Made by a program: the position numbers and the translations under genes | Shown: in pieces, positions 32,201-39,656 of the stretch | Layout: every line of letters starts with the position of its first letter | Position numbering within the stretch: position 1 is the first letter of the stretch | Source: Komagataeibacter melaceti | Lineage (GTDB): Bacteria; Pseudomonadota; Alphaproteobacteria; Acetobacterales; Acetobacteraceae | Assembly: GCF_003403295.1 (NCBI RefSeq) | Contig: NZ_QUWV01000085.1 | Location: 1 to 39,656, forward strand | DNA: 39,656 nt | Direction of reading: 5' to 3' | Notes under the pieces: model-generated | Told to the model about the DNA's origin: nothing | Database searches by the model: none | The model's input: only the letters and a program-made list of their open reading frames with translations

Positions 32201-34549
32201 TCAGAAATTGTAGGCGAAGCGTCCCCCCACAAAGCGAGGCTGGCCGGAAATACCCATGTTGACCGTGGTCGCAAGCGTGCGGCTGACGATGTAGTCACGG
32301 TTGAGGATGTTCGTGGCGTAGGCCGTGACCGACCACGGGCCCCTGACCGGGCGGAAGGTCACGCTGCCATTCATCAGGAAATAGGACGGCAGCAGGTAGG
32401 CTCCTGTCCCGCGCGGCACGGTGTCCTGCGCGCCACGGTATGAATAGTCACCTTCCATGCGGATGGTATATTTGCGGAATACCGGCTTGGTCTCATAGGA
32501 AATGGTGCCGTTGAGCGTCAGCTTCGGGATGCCCATATCCGCACCGTTATAGCTGTCGGTAAAGGATTTCCACTGTCCGGTCCGGGCGTAATAGGCGCTG
32601 ACCGCCTGCACGTTCAGGACCTGGAAATCATCATACGTGCCGCGCTGGTAGCCAACATTCTGCGACAGTGTCAGCCCGCGGAACGGATGGGCGCTGATGG
32701 ACAGTTCCGTGCCGAAAATATGCGAGCGCGGCACATTGACGTAAGACCCGACCGTGCCCCAGTTGGGAACAAGGATATACGAGAAATACTGCTGGTCATG
32801 ATAGGAATCCCAGAACGCCGCACCGTTGATGCGCAGGCGGTGATTGAAGAACTCCGTCTTGAAACCGACTTCATACGCCATGAGCCATTCCGGCTTGAAG
32901 CCCGCCGCCTGCTGTTCCGTCAGGGTTGTATTGGCCGTAAAACCCCCCGGCTTCACGCCACGGCGGATATCGGCATACAGCATCACGTTGGGCTGGAGCT
33001 GGTAGTTGATACCCACCTTGCCTGAAAACTGGTTTGTCAGCGTGCCATGGTCCCCGAAGACCTGACTGTACGTCTTTGCCAGTGTCGTGGGGTTGTAGCG
33101 ATAGACGGCATCCTGCAGGAACTGCCGGTCATCGGTCTGGTGCTCAAGCCCGAAGATAAGGCGGAGCTTGGGCGTCAGGCTGTAAGTCAGGTTGGCGAAC
33201 TGCGCGAAATCCTGCTGCGGCTGGACATGCGCGCTGTTCTGGAAATAGTTCTTTCCCACACGGTCGGTGTAATCGAACCAGTTCTCACCCGATGCGCGCA
33301 CGCGGTTGTAATACATGCCCGCAACCCACTGGAGCCGGTCATCAAGCACCTTGCCCGACAGGCGGACTTCCTGTGAGAAAACATTCGTGCTGCCCGTAAG
33401 ATAACTGTCACCCGAGCGGACGGATTCAGCATCACGGTCGATATATTCATGCCGCTGCTGCTGCTGGAATGATGAAATCGTGGCCAGGTGCGCCCACCCC
33501 AGGTCACGATCCATGTTGAGGTTGATGCCCCACTGCACATCGTTATAGGACGGCTTGCTCTTGGGCGAGATGCCGAGAATTTTCGCGTATTGCGGGTTCA
33601 GGTTCCAGCCGGTGGCGTAGATGTCGCGGTCACGGGGGAGGATGTTGCTGTTATCCCCCAGAATGAAACCCGCATCCGCTTCGGATGAATCCTGTGACCA
33701 GTTACCCGTCAGCTTGATGTTCGTCTTGTCATCGGGCTGCCATGCCAGCTTGGCGCGCAGTGCGCCTTCGTTGGCGCGCCCGAGTGATTCCCCGTTATCA
33801 CGGTTGTAGCGGAACGCTCCGCCCTGCAGCATCTGCCCCGCAATGCGGAACTGGAGCCGGTCCGTGATCGGTGCGGAGACATAGAAATTGGTCTTGCTGC
33901 GGGCGTAGCTGGCAATATCTTCCGACACACCATAATGCAGGGTCTTGGTCGGGTCATTCGTCGTGATCCGGACCTCGCCCCCCGTATCTGCAAGGCCGTG
34001 CTCGAACCCGACCGGCCCCGGCTCCACGCCCACCGCAGCCACGTCGAACATCTGCCCCGAGCTCATGGCGGTAATCGTGTAGGGCACATCGTCAAAATAC
34101 GTCATGACGGATGACATGTTGTTCTGCGTATAATCCTGCATGCCGATGCCACGCAGGTAGTAATCGGGCACGTTGGACCCGCCTTCGGTCTGGATTGTCA
34201 GGTTGGGCACGAGGTTCTGGATATCCTCGACCGTGGTGACATGGTGGGTCACCAGTTCCTCGGCGGTGAGATTGGTGGTGTTGCCCGCCCTGTGCTGGTC
34301 CGCGCCAAAGCTGAAGGCGCGCCGCGCACGGGTTACGTGAATCTCCTCCGGCCCCGTCCGGGCATGGGCCTGTGTGGCCGCTGCCGCGTGGCGGCCCACA
34401 ACCGGGGTCTTGCGCTGTTTTTCATCCTGCACGGTTTCCGCCACCGCGCTGCCCAGGGGCAGGCACCCGGTACAGACGGACAACATCAGGAAACCACGGA
34501 AGGCATGCCCCATTACCGATTTCTGTCGCATATGCTGGACCGCAAACAT
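32201..34549 (-). CDS. TonB-dependent outer-membrane receptor with an unusual plug motif
   Basis: This 782-residue TonB-dependent receptor has a signal peptide (hydrophobic FLMLSVCTGCLPLGSAVA near residue 20-37), a basic linker, and a plug domain: LTAEELVTHHVTTVEDIQNL, LTIQTEGG, YYLRGIG. It then has FDVAAVGVEPGPVGFEHG, where most relatives have V-E-V-L-R-G-P-Q-G-T. A 22-strand barrel follows, ending in RFVGGRFAYNF with the terminal Phe. The frame opens with GTG at 34567, but the ATG at 34549 with AGGAG 6 bases upstream is the better start. It is the first gene of the minus-strand catabolic block, and the 34598-34621 dyad lies just upstream. The ligand is unknown. Confidence 0.9.
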   Translation of the reverse strand: MFAVQHMRQKSVMGHAFRGFLMLSVCTGCLPLGSAVAETVQDEKQRKTPVVGRHAAAATQAHARTGPEEIHVTRARRAFSFGADQHRAGNTTNLTAEELVTHHVTTVEDIQNLVPNLTIQTEGGSNVPDYYLRGIGMQDYTQNNMSSVMTYFDDVPYTITAMSSGQMFDVAAVGVEPGPVGFEHGLADTGGEVRITTNDPTKTLHYGVSEDIASYARSKTNFYVSAPITDRLQFRIAGQMLQGGAFRYNRDNGESLGRANEGALRAKLAWQPDDKTNIKLTGNWSQDSSEADAGFILGDNSNILPRDRDIYATGWNLNPQYAKILGISPKSKPSYNDVQWGINLNMDRDLGWAHLATISSFQQQQRHEYIDRDAESVRSGDSYLTGSTNVFSQEVRLSGKVLDDRLQWVAGMYYNRVRASGENWFDYTDRVGKNYFQNSAHVQPQQDFAQFANLTYSLTPKLRLIFGLEHQTDDRQFLQDAVYRYNPTTLAKTYSQVFGDHGTLTNQFSGKVGINYQLQPNVMLYADIRRGVKPGGFTANTTLTEQQAAGFKPEWLMAYEVGFKTEFFNHRLRINGAAFWDSYHDQQYFSYILVPNWGTVGSYVNVPRSHIFGTELSISAHPFRGLTLSQNVGYQRGTYDDFQVLNVQAVSAYYARTGQWKSFTDSYNGADMGIPKLTLNGTISYETKPVFRKYTIRMEGDYSYRGAQDTVPRGTGAYLLPSYFLMNGSVTFRPVRGPWSVTAYATNILNRDYIVSRTLATTVNMGISGQPRFVGGRFAYNF

Positions 34550-34872
34550 TCTGAACTCCTGCTCCACACCCCGACCAGAGCGACCAGATCGGAACCATTA
34601 TGTTGCGTATTCAGAACATAACTTTTCTTCAGAAAACAGGCATTAGTTCTTGGTTCAAAAGATATTAAAACTATGCAATAACGTTTTTAGTGATTCGCAA
34701 AAACGCCAAAAAGTGCCAAATATCAATGAGTACTTACTTCTTTACGCCCCTCGAAACATCATAAAAACCATATTTTGGCGAAGAACTTCACCCATGCTCG
34801 CATAGCCGGATACGGATTTCATATTATTATATCGTAACGTTCTATCCCCATCCCCTGTTACGGATCATACCC
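34550..34872. promoter_or_regulatory. Divergent control region, TonB receptor / AbgB-like hydrolase
   Basis: This AT-rich gap of 323 bases between divergent genes contains the 24-bp dyad at 34598-34621 and a widely spaced pair CGCCAAAA (34704-34711) and TTTTGGCG (34773-34780). A short GCCAAA also repeats at 34705-34710 and 34714-34720. No gene was seen. Both block promoters must be here. The two LysR genes further right are candidate regulators. Confidence 0.5.
34598..34621. promoter_or_regulatory. 24-bp dyad upstream of the TonB receptor gene
   Basis: This is a perfect 7-bp inverted repeat, TTATGTT (34598-34604) and AACATAA (34615-34621), around 10 bases. It lies 49 bases before the receptor start, inside the AT-rich divergent region. 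Size and position suit a dimeric repressor or activator site, possibly a LysR-type T-N-A box. Function is inferred. Confidence 0.5.
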
Positions 34873-36291
34873 ATGGAAATGCGTACCCTCGAAGAAATCG
34901 GCAGGCATGTGGATGCCGTGGCACCAGATGCGATCGCCCTGAGCGACGCCGTGTGGGAGACACCGGAACTCTGTTACGAAGAAGATCGTTCCTGCGCCCT
35001 GCATACCGCGATGCTCCACAAACAGGGCTTTGCCGTCACATCCCGGGTTGCGGGCATTGCCACCGCTGTCATGGGAGAAAGTGGCGCGGAAGGCCCGGTC
35101 ATCGCCTTTCTGGGAGAATATGACGCACTCCCCGGCCTTGCGGCGCAGGCGGGTGTCTGCCAGCCCCCCACCACCGGCGGCAATGGCCATGGGTGCGGCC
35201 ATAACCTGCTGGGGGCGGCTTCCCTCCTCGCCGCGACCGCCGTGCGGCGCTGGCTTGCAGCAATGGGCCTGCCGGGGCGGGTGCGCTATTATGGCTGCCC
35301 GGCGGAAGAAGGGGGCGCAGGCAAGGGCTTCATGGTCCGCGCGGGGGCGTTCGACGGGGTGGATGCCGCCATATCATGGCATCCGACTGCCTTCTGCGGC
35401 GTTCTTCCGCCTTCCTCGCTTGCCAATATGCGCATTGATTTCACCTTCAGGGGGCGCTCGGCCCATGCAGCGGCCAGCCCGCATCTGGGCCGCTCGGCGC
35501 TTGATGCGGCGGAACTCATGAATGTGGGGGTCAATTACCTGCGTGAGCACATGCTGCCGACATCGCGCATCCATTACGCCTATATCAACGTGGGCGGGAG
35601 TGCGCCCAATGTTGTCCAGTCCGAGGCGGTTGTGCGCTATTCCGTCCGGACGGAGGAACTGGCTGATCTGTTCGCACTGGCAGAACGAGTGAAACAGGTG
35701 GCGCAGGGCGCAGCACTCATGACCGGGACAACCGTGAGCAGCCACATAACGGGCGGGGTTGCCAACCTGCTGGCCTGCCCACCGCTGGAAAAAGTCCTGC
35801 ATGAAAGTTTCATGCATCTGGGCCCGCCTCCCTTTGGCGCGGCGGAGCAGGCTTTTGCCCGTGAAATCCAGCACACCCTTTCACCAGATGATATTGCCGT
35901 GGCCTTTGGACAGATCAGGCACAAACGGCGCGACATTGCACTGACGGATTTCATCCTGCCGCTTGATGGCAGCACATTTACCCTCGGCTCAACGGATGTG
36001 GGAGATGTAAGCTGGACAGTGCCAACAGTGCAGGCGCTGGGGGCAACCTGCGCCATCGGCACCCCGTTACATTCGTGGCAGATGACGGCGCAGGGCAAGT
36101 CATCCGTGGCGCATACGGGCATGATCCATGTTGCAAAAGCCATGGCGCTTACCGCGGCAAGGCTCTTTCTTTCCCCTTCCTTGTTGCAGCAGGCGCATGA
36201 GGACCACGCCCGCCGCCTGCGTGAACAGCCCTATATCTGCCCCATCCCCGCCGATACGCATCCACCAGCCCATGCCCGCCGGGCAGACTGA
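34873..36291 (+). CDS. M20-family amidohydrolase, AbgB/aminoacylase type
   Basis: This 472-residue metal-dependent amidohydrolase resembles AbgB (subunit B of p-aminobenzoyl-glutamate hydrolase) and amidohydrolases for N-acyl amino acids. Motifs are GEYDALPGLA, NGHGCGHNLLG with metal ligands (about residue 105), CPAEEGGAGKGFMV with the catalytic Glu pair, ISWHPT, RSAHAAASPHLGRSALDA in the lid domain, and GSTDVGDVSW plus TPLHSWQMT in the C-terminal part. The last 40 residues are Pro- and basic-rich and probably disordered. No abgA is adjacent, so it may work alone. It is divergent from the TonB-MFS-CapA block and followed by two LysR regulators. Confidence 0.9.
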   Translation: MEMRTLEEIGRHVDAVAPDAIALSDAVWETPELCYEEDRSCALHTAMLHKQGFAVTSRVAGIATAVMGESGAEGPVIAFLGEYDALPGLAAQAGVCQPPTTGGNGHGCGHNLLGAASLLAATAVRRWLAAMGLPGRVRYYGCPAEEGGAGKGFMVRAGAFDGVDAAISWHPTAFCGVLPPSSLANMRIDFTFRGRSAHAAASPHLGRSALDAAELMNVGVNYLREHMLPTSRIHYAYINVGGSAPNVVQSEAVVRYSVRTEELADLFALAERVKQVAQGAALMTGTTVSSHITGGVANLLACPPLEKVLHESFMHLGPPPFGAAEQAFAREIQHTLSPDDIAVAFGQIRHKRRDIALTDFILPLDGSTFTLGSTDVGDVSWTVPTVQALGATCAIGTPLHSWQMTAQGKSSVAHTGMIHVAKAMALTAARLFLSPSLLQQAHEDHARRLREQPYICPIPADTHPPAHARRAD

Positions 36292-36358
36292 TGCCCTGAG
36301 GGCCACCTTTGGGCACCATTACCGAGTTTCCGTCCCTCCAGAAGGAAAGATACCGCTC

Positions 36359-37255
36359 TTGGATACACGTTTTCTGGAAAGCTTCATTGCCATAGTGGAA
36401 CGTGGTTCCATAGCCGATGCCGCCCGCCATCTCGGGTTGACGCCGGCTGCCGTTGCACAGCGCATCAAGGCACTGGAAGACGAGATCAAACAGCCACTTC
36501 TGGTGCGCGCGGGACGCAACGTAACGCCCACGGCGGCGGGGCTGGGCATTATTGAAAAAAGCCGCCTGCTGATCAGGGGCGTGGAAGACCTGAAGGCGCT
36601 TGCCACCCATAACGAGTTTGCCGGGGAACTGAAAATCGGTGCGATCTCGACCGCCCTGACCGGCCTCCTCCCCTTCATGCTGCGGAAATTCTTTGCTGAT
36701 TATCCAAAAATCGACCTGCATGTGACACCGGGGCAGTCCATCAAACTGTATCACGACGTGGTGGAGGCGCAGCTTGATGGCGCGCTTATTGTCGAGCCGC
36801 CCTTTGCCATTCCCAAAACCTGCGGGTGGAAAAGGCTGCTGTCCGAACCGCTGGTCGTTCTGGCGCCGGAAAGCTGCACAGAAACAAACCCGCTGAAGAT
36901 CATAAAGGAAAACATGTTCCTTCGTTACGACCGCACACAGTGGGGCGGTCGGGTGGCGGATACGTTCCTGCGTGAAAACCGGATATTCCCGACGCAGCAA
37001 CTGGAACTGGACTCCCTTGAAGCAATTGCGCTGATGGTCAGCCAGAAGGTTGGCGTATCACTCGTGCCGGACTGGCTGCCGCCCTGGCCTGAGGGACTGA
37101 AAATCCGCAAGATCCCCCTTCCCGATACAACCCTGCAACGTCACATCGGCCTGCTCTGGCTCCATGCCTCGCCACATGCAACGCTGATCCGGCAGATGGA
37201 ACCCCTGCTGCTTCCCCGAAAGTCCCGTAACGCACCCGGCGCCAGCAGGCCATAA
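36359..37255 (+). CDS. LysR-family regulator, first of a tandem pair
   Basis: This 298-residue LysR regulator has a helix-turn-helix domain (MDTRFLESFIAIVERGSIA, AARHLGLTPAAVAQRIKALE), the wing RAGRNVTPTAAG, and an effector domain. The chosen start is TTG at 36359, because only there does the protein match the ATG start of the neighbouring paralogue residue for residue; AAGGA lies 12 bases upstream. A longer frame from 36128 runs through the end of the hydrolase gene and is not believed. It closely resembles the next gene (for example PLVV, YDR.QWGGR.AD, LELDSL.AIA, VSLVPDW, PWP.G, LRKIPLP blocks). It likely regulates the adjacent catabolic genes. Confidence 0.87.
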   Translation: MDTRFLESFIAIVERGSIADAARHLGLTPAAVAQRIKALEDEIKQPLLVRAGRNVTPTAAGLGIIEKSRLLIRGVEDLKALATHNEFAGELKIGAISTALTGLLPFMLRKFFADYPKIDLHVTPGQSIKLYHDVVEAQLDGALIVEPPFAIPKTCGWKRLLSEPLVVLAPESCTETNPLKIIKENMFLRYDRTQWGGRVADTFLRENRIFPTQQLELDSLEAIALMVSQKVGVSLVPDWLPPWPEGLKIRKIPLPDTTLQRHIGLLWLHASPHATLIRQMEPLLLPRKSRNAPGASRP

Positions 37256-37303
37256 GGCCGGGTCCGTCGCCTTTCCCCAGATATAACCCCCGAGAAAACA
37301 GCC

Positions 37304-38209
37304 ATGGATACGCGCTTCCTCGAAAGTTTCCTGATTGTGGTCGAGCAGGGCTCCATTTCCGGGGCGGCACGTCAACTGCAACTTACCCCCGCCACGATCG
37401 CCCAGCGCATCCGTACGCTGGAGCATGAAATCGGTTGCGCGCTAGTGCAGCGTGATGGCCGCAATGTCCACCCGACCGAAAACGGGCTGGCCATTCTTGA
37501 GCAGAGCCGCGCCATCATAACCGGCGTTCAGGACCTGTGCACCATCGCCTCCGGTCACGCCCCAGTCGGGAAGCTGAAACTCGGGGCCATATCCAGTGCG
37601 GCGCATGGTCTCCTGCCGCCTTACCTGAAGCGGTTTTTTGAAATCTTCCCCGGTATTGAACTGCACATCATGCCCGGTTCATCTTCCGTCCTGCATAATG
37701 CGGTGCTGGACGGGATTATTGATGCGGCCTTTATTGTCCAGCCGCCCTTTGAAATACCGCAGAGCTGTGTCTGGCAGACATTACGTTCCGAACCCCTTGT
37801 CGTAATCGCATCGGACAATATCAGGGAAACGGACCCGCATGAGATCCTGAGCAACAATCCATTCATCCGGTATGACCGGAACCAGTGGGGCGGGCGGCTG
37901 GCCGATGAATACCTACGCCGCAACGGCATATGGCCGCATGAACGCCTGGAGCTCGACTCCCTTGATGCCATCGCCATCATCGTCAATCAGGGAACGGGCG
38001 TATCCCTTGTGCCCGACTGGGCCCTGCCATGGCCGGATGGCGTACACCTGCGCAAGATCCCCCTTCCCCCACCTGCACCATGCCGGAACCTGGGTTTCCT
38101 GTCCCAACGCAACGCCCCGCGACGGCGTTTGATCAACAGGCTGCTGGAAATCCTCCAGACACCGCTGCCCGCAATGCAACCCGTGGAACTTCCACATGCG
38201 CAGACATAA
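37304..38209 (+). CDS. LysR-family regulator, second of a tandem pair
   Basis: This 301-residue LysR regulator has N-terminus MDTRFLESFLIVVEQGSIS, helix-turn-helix AARQLQLTPATIAQRIRTLE, wing QRDGRNVHPTENG, and a two-lobe effector domain with SSAAHGLLPPYLKRFF. It shares about half of its residues with the preceding regulator over its full length, by eye, so the pair arose by duplication. The start is a plain ATG, 48 bases after the first gene, with a weak ribosome site. Differences between the effector domains (the AISTALTGLL versus AISSAAHGLL region) suggest two related effectors. Targets are probably the receptor and hydrolase operons to the left. Confidence 0.88.
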   Translation: MDTRFLESFLIVVEQGSISGAARQLQLTPATIAQRIRTLEHEIGCALVQRDGRNVHPTENGLAILEQSRAIITGVQDLCTIASGHAPVGKLKLGAISSAAHGLLPPYLKRFFEIFPGIELHIMPGSSSVLHNAVLDGIIDAAFIVQPPFEIPQSCVWQTLRSEPLVVIASDNIRETDPHEILSNNPFIRYDRNQWGGRLADEYLRRNGIWPHERLELDSLDAIAIIVNQGTGVSLVPDWALPWPDGVHLRKIPLPPPAPCRNLGFLSQRNAPRRRLINRLLEILQTPLPAMQPVELPHAQT

Positions 38210-38221
38210 GCTGTTCCTGCC

Positions 38222-38244
38222 TTCACAGAGATTGCGTTTGTGAA
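38222..38244. promoter_or_regulatory. 23-bp dyad upstream of the DUF72 gene
   Basis: TTCACA (38222-38227) and TGTGAA (38239-38244) are separated by 11 bases. It lies between the second LysR stop and the DUF72 start, and could be a dimeric regulator site. It is a short repeat and could also occur by chance. Confidence 0.35.
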
Positions 38245-38298
38245 CGCATGAGCCGAGAGGTGTAATCCGCATATCGCTAATTACGGGAGGAAGTGCTC

Positions 38299-39045
38299 AT
38301 GTCCATTCGTACCAGTGTCGCTGGCTGGTCCATCCCTTCCGCCCTCGCCGGGCGATTTCCGGCAACCGGCACGCATCTCGAGCGCTATGGCGCATGTTTT
38401 TCAGCCGTCGAGATCAACAGCAGTTTCTACCGTCCTCACAGGCGCACCACCTATGAACGCTGGGCGGCGAGTGTGCCATCCGAATTCCTGTTCTCCGTCA
38501 AACTGCCCAGAACGATTACGCATGAACGTCGCCTGATTGGCTGTCAGCCGCTTATCGAACGCTTTGCCGAGGAAACGGACGGGCTGGGCAACAAACGTGG
38601 TCCCATTCTGGTTCAGCTTCCCCCAAGCTTTGCCTATCCCGGCGACATCGCTGAACAGTTCTTCAATGAATTAAGGTCCGCAATCACCAGCCCGATCGTT
38701 CTGGAGCCACGACATGCCAGTTGGTTCCAGCCGGAGATCGACCATATGCTGCAAAGGCTGCAGGTCTCACGGGTCGCGGCGGACCCGGCCAGGCCACCAG
38801 GCGCGGCACAACCGGGGGGCTGGCGCGGCCTTGCCTATTTCCGGCTACACGGCTCACCGCGCATCTATGAATCAACTTATGAAAAAGCGGCCATTGAAGC
38901 GCATGCGCAGGCTGTTGCTACATGCGACGCCCACGGCATTGATGTCTGGACGATCTATGACAACACCACTTACGGCGCGGCCGTACAGAACGCGTTTGAA
39001 CTTGAAGAAGCCCTGGTGCGCCGTAACAAACCTGAATCAGACTGA
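38299..39045 (+). CDS. DUF72 (YecE-type) protein
   Basis: This 248-residue protein of the DUF72 family has a TIM-barrel-like fold of unknown function. Family features are TSVAGWSIPS near the start, FSAVEINSSFYRPHRRTTYERWAA, FLFSVKLPRTITHERRL, GPILVQLPPSF, LEPRHASWF, and the closing YFRLHGSPRIYES followed by WTIYDNTTYGAAVQNA. The conserved EINSSFY and E-R-H blocks that form the putative active site are intact. The frame opens at a GTG (38293), but the ATG at 38299 has GGGAGG (38285-38290) eight bases upstream. It stands next to a WGR-domain gene on the opposite strand and no operon partner is visible. Confidence 0.92.
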   Translation: MSIRTSVAGWSIPSALAGRFPATGTHLERYGACFSAVEINSSFYRPHRRTTYERWAASVPSEFLFSVKLPRTITHERRLIGCQPLIERFAEETDGLGNKRGPILVQLPPSFAYPGDIAEQFFNELRSAITSPIVLEPRHASWFQPEIDHMLQRLQVSRVAADPARPPGAAQPGGWRGLAYFRLHGSPRIYESTYEKAAIEAHAQAVATCDAHGIDVWTIYDNTTYGAAVQNAFELEEALVRRNKPESD

Positions 39046-39121
39046 AAGTATGATGGTTGGGTATAGATTTCTGTTGAAATAAACGCCTCTGGAAATCAGG
39101 GAGCGGCAGCAAGTAATGTCA

Positions 39122-39385
39122 TCATCCCAATAACTGGTATCCCCGCCTTTGCCTGTAGCGAATAAGTGCTGCCAGTGCGTTCGCGGCCTCGCCTTCATTG
39201 GCATACAGATCCAACCGGATCGTACCTTGGGAACCAATGCGTCCCCAACGCCGCAACAGGGCCGCACCACCAAACAGGTCGGGCTGGATAGCCATGGCAT
39301 AATAGCGCCATTCATTCTTTTCAGGATGGATGCGCTGCATATAAGCGCGAAGCGGGAACAACGACATCTGGACTGCTGACGTCAT
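39122..39385 (-). CDS. Stand-alone WGR-domain protein
   Basis: This 87-residue protein is made almost wholly of one WGR domain. NEWRYYAMAIQPDLFGGAALLRRWGRIGSQG shows the defining W-G-R triplet. It is followed by RLDLYANEGEAANALAALIRYRQRRGY, the usual helix end with basic residues. In larger proteins (PARPs, MolR-like regulators) this domain binds DNA or nucleic acid, so a small DNA- or RNA-binding role is likely. The ATG at 39385 has GGGAG about 12 bases upstream, and the ATG at residue 7 (39367) is an alternative. It is convergent with the DUF72 gene, with 76 bases between stops. Confidence 0.88.
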   Translation of the reverse strand: MTSAVQMSLFPLRAYMQRIHPEKNEWRYYAMAIQPDLFGGAALLRRWGRIGSQGTIRLDLYANEGEAANALAALIRYRQRRGYQLLG

Positions 39386-39574
39386 GACGTTTCAAAGGCT
39401 CCCGAATAATGAAGCGCATACCTTAAAAGGCAGCTTTCATAATCGTGCGGATAAACCAGAATACACATGATACCAGATTTCGAAACAGTCAGGCGCATTA
39501 TTACCAGCGCCACACACCCACCTGCCACTCTGGAATTCTTTTACGAACAGTTCCATTTGTGGGCGCAGAACGCC

Positions 39575-39598
39575 AAAAGGCCGCTGACGCGGCCTTTT
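39575..39598 (-). terminator. Bidirectional intrinsic terminator beside the tRNA gene
   Basis: AAAAGGCCGC (39575-39584) and GCGGCCTTTT (39589-39598) form a perfect 10-bp stem around the TGAC loop, with A-run and T-run at its feet. On the minus strand it stops transcripts from the tRNA gene 22 bases upstream of it. On the plus strand it can also act. Confidence 0.85.
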
Positions 39599-39620
39599 AA
39601 GGTAATGATTTTATTGGATC

Positions 39621-39656
39621 TGGTTGCGGGGGCAGGATTTGAACCTGCGGCCTTCA
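39621..39656 (-). tRNA. tRNA-Met (initiator type), 3' part only
   Basis: Read on the minus strand, this is the 3' end of a tRNA: the tail of the anticodon arm, a T-arm with the GGTTCAAATCC signature, an acceptor strand CCCCGC, and an encoded CCA at the end (complement at 39621-39623). The run of bases resembles the initiator methionine tRNA of alphaproteobacteria. The anticodon lies beyond the right window edge, so the amino acid is an informed guess. The bidirectional terminator follows it on the same strand. Confidence 0.75.

Noticed and set aside
32113-32298. Longer N-terminus of the second MFS transporter
   Set aside because: It overlaps the end of the TonB receptor gene and the stem-loop, and has no transporter character. 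The ATG at 32112 precedes the first membrane helix.
36128-36358. Extension of the first tandem LysR protein
   Set aside because: It overlaps the hydrolase gene and its residues have no LysR similarity. The neighbouring paralogue shows that the protein begins at the TTG 36359.
39465-39656. Plus-strand open frame running to the window end (begins MIPDFETV)
   Set aside because: It crosses a perfect bidirectional terminator and the antisense of a tRNA, and its end is the usual artefact of reading through a tRNA. No ribosome site was seen.

Overview
The window is GC-rich bacterial DNA that looks like an alphaproteobacterium, most likely an acetic acid bacterium (Acetobacteraceae, Komagataeibacter/Gluconacetobacter-like). 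This placement rests on gene style, the alphaproteobacterial initiator-type tRNA end with encoded CCA at the right edge, several TonB receptors and many GTG/TTG starts. It is an inference, not a database result. No insertion sequence, CRISPR array, phage gene or rRNA was seen.

Region 1 (1-7842) holds the 3' end of an arfB-like ribosome-rescue gene, a HAD phosphatase, an AT-rich gap, and a complete RND efflux operon (adaptor, pump, outer-membrane channel) on the minus strand. A divergent TetR regulator follows, with a 21-bp dyad between it and the pump operon. Region 2 (7848-11222) holds a small membrane protein, a MYG1-family protein, and a TPR-like gene followed by a frameshifted gene that resembles the C-terminal half of the CCA-adding enzyme but has lost its HD motif. 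Region 3 (11223-18105) looks like nitrogen or aspartate metabolism: a TonB receptor, a divergent Nac-like LysR regulator, aspartate ammonia-lyase, and a divergent aspartate aminotransferase closed by a 30-bp perfect terminator palindrome.

Region 4 (18184-26473) is the most interesting part. A minus-strand operon encodes an SDR oxidoreductase, a biotin carrier (AccB), a biotin carboxylase (AccC) and a second AccB-like protein in which the biotin lysine is replaced. Divergent to it, an overlapping plus-strand operon encodes PxpB-PxpC-PxpA (5-oxoprolinase), followed by a DMT and an MFS transporter. PxpB and PxpC are relatives of the carboxyltransferase domain of urea carboxylase, so the two operons together hold all parts of a split, biotin-dependent amide or lactam carboxylase-hydrolase.

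Region 5 (26627-38209) is a second catabolic block. On the minus strand lie a TonB receptor, an MFS transporter, a CapA-type phosphoesterase-like protein, a VOC protein, an M20 carbamoylase-type hydrolase and a D-2-hydroxyacid dehydrogenase. Divergent to it are an AbgB-like M20 amidohydrolase and two tandem paralogous LysR regulators. With region 4 this suggests scavenging of N-acyl, carbamoyl or lactam amino-acid derivatives. Region 6 (38299-39656) has a DUF72 protein, a stand-alone WGR-domain protein, a bidirectional terminator hairpin and the 3' end of an initiator-type tRNA-Met running off the window.
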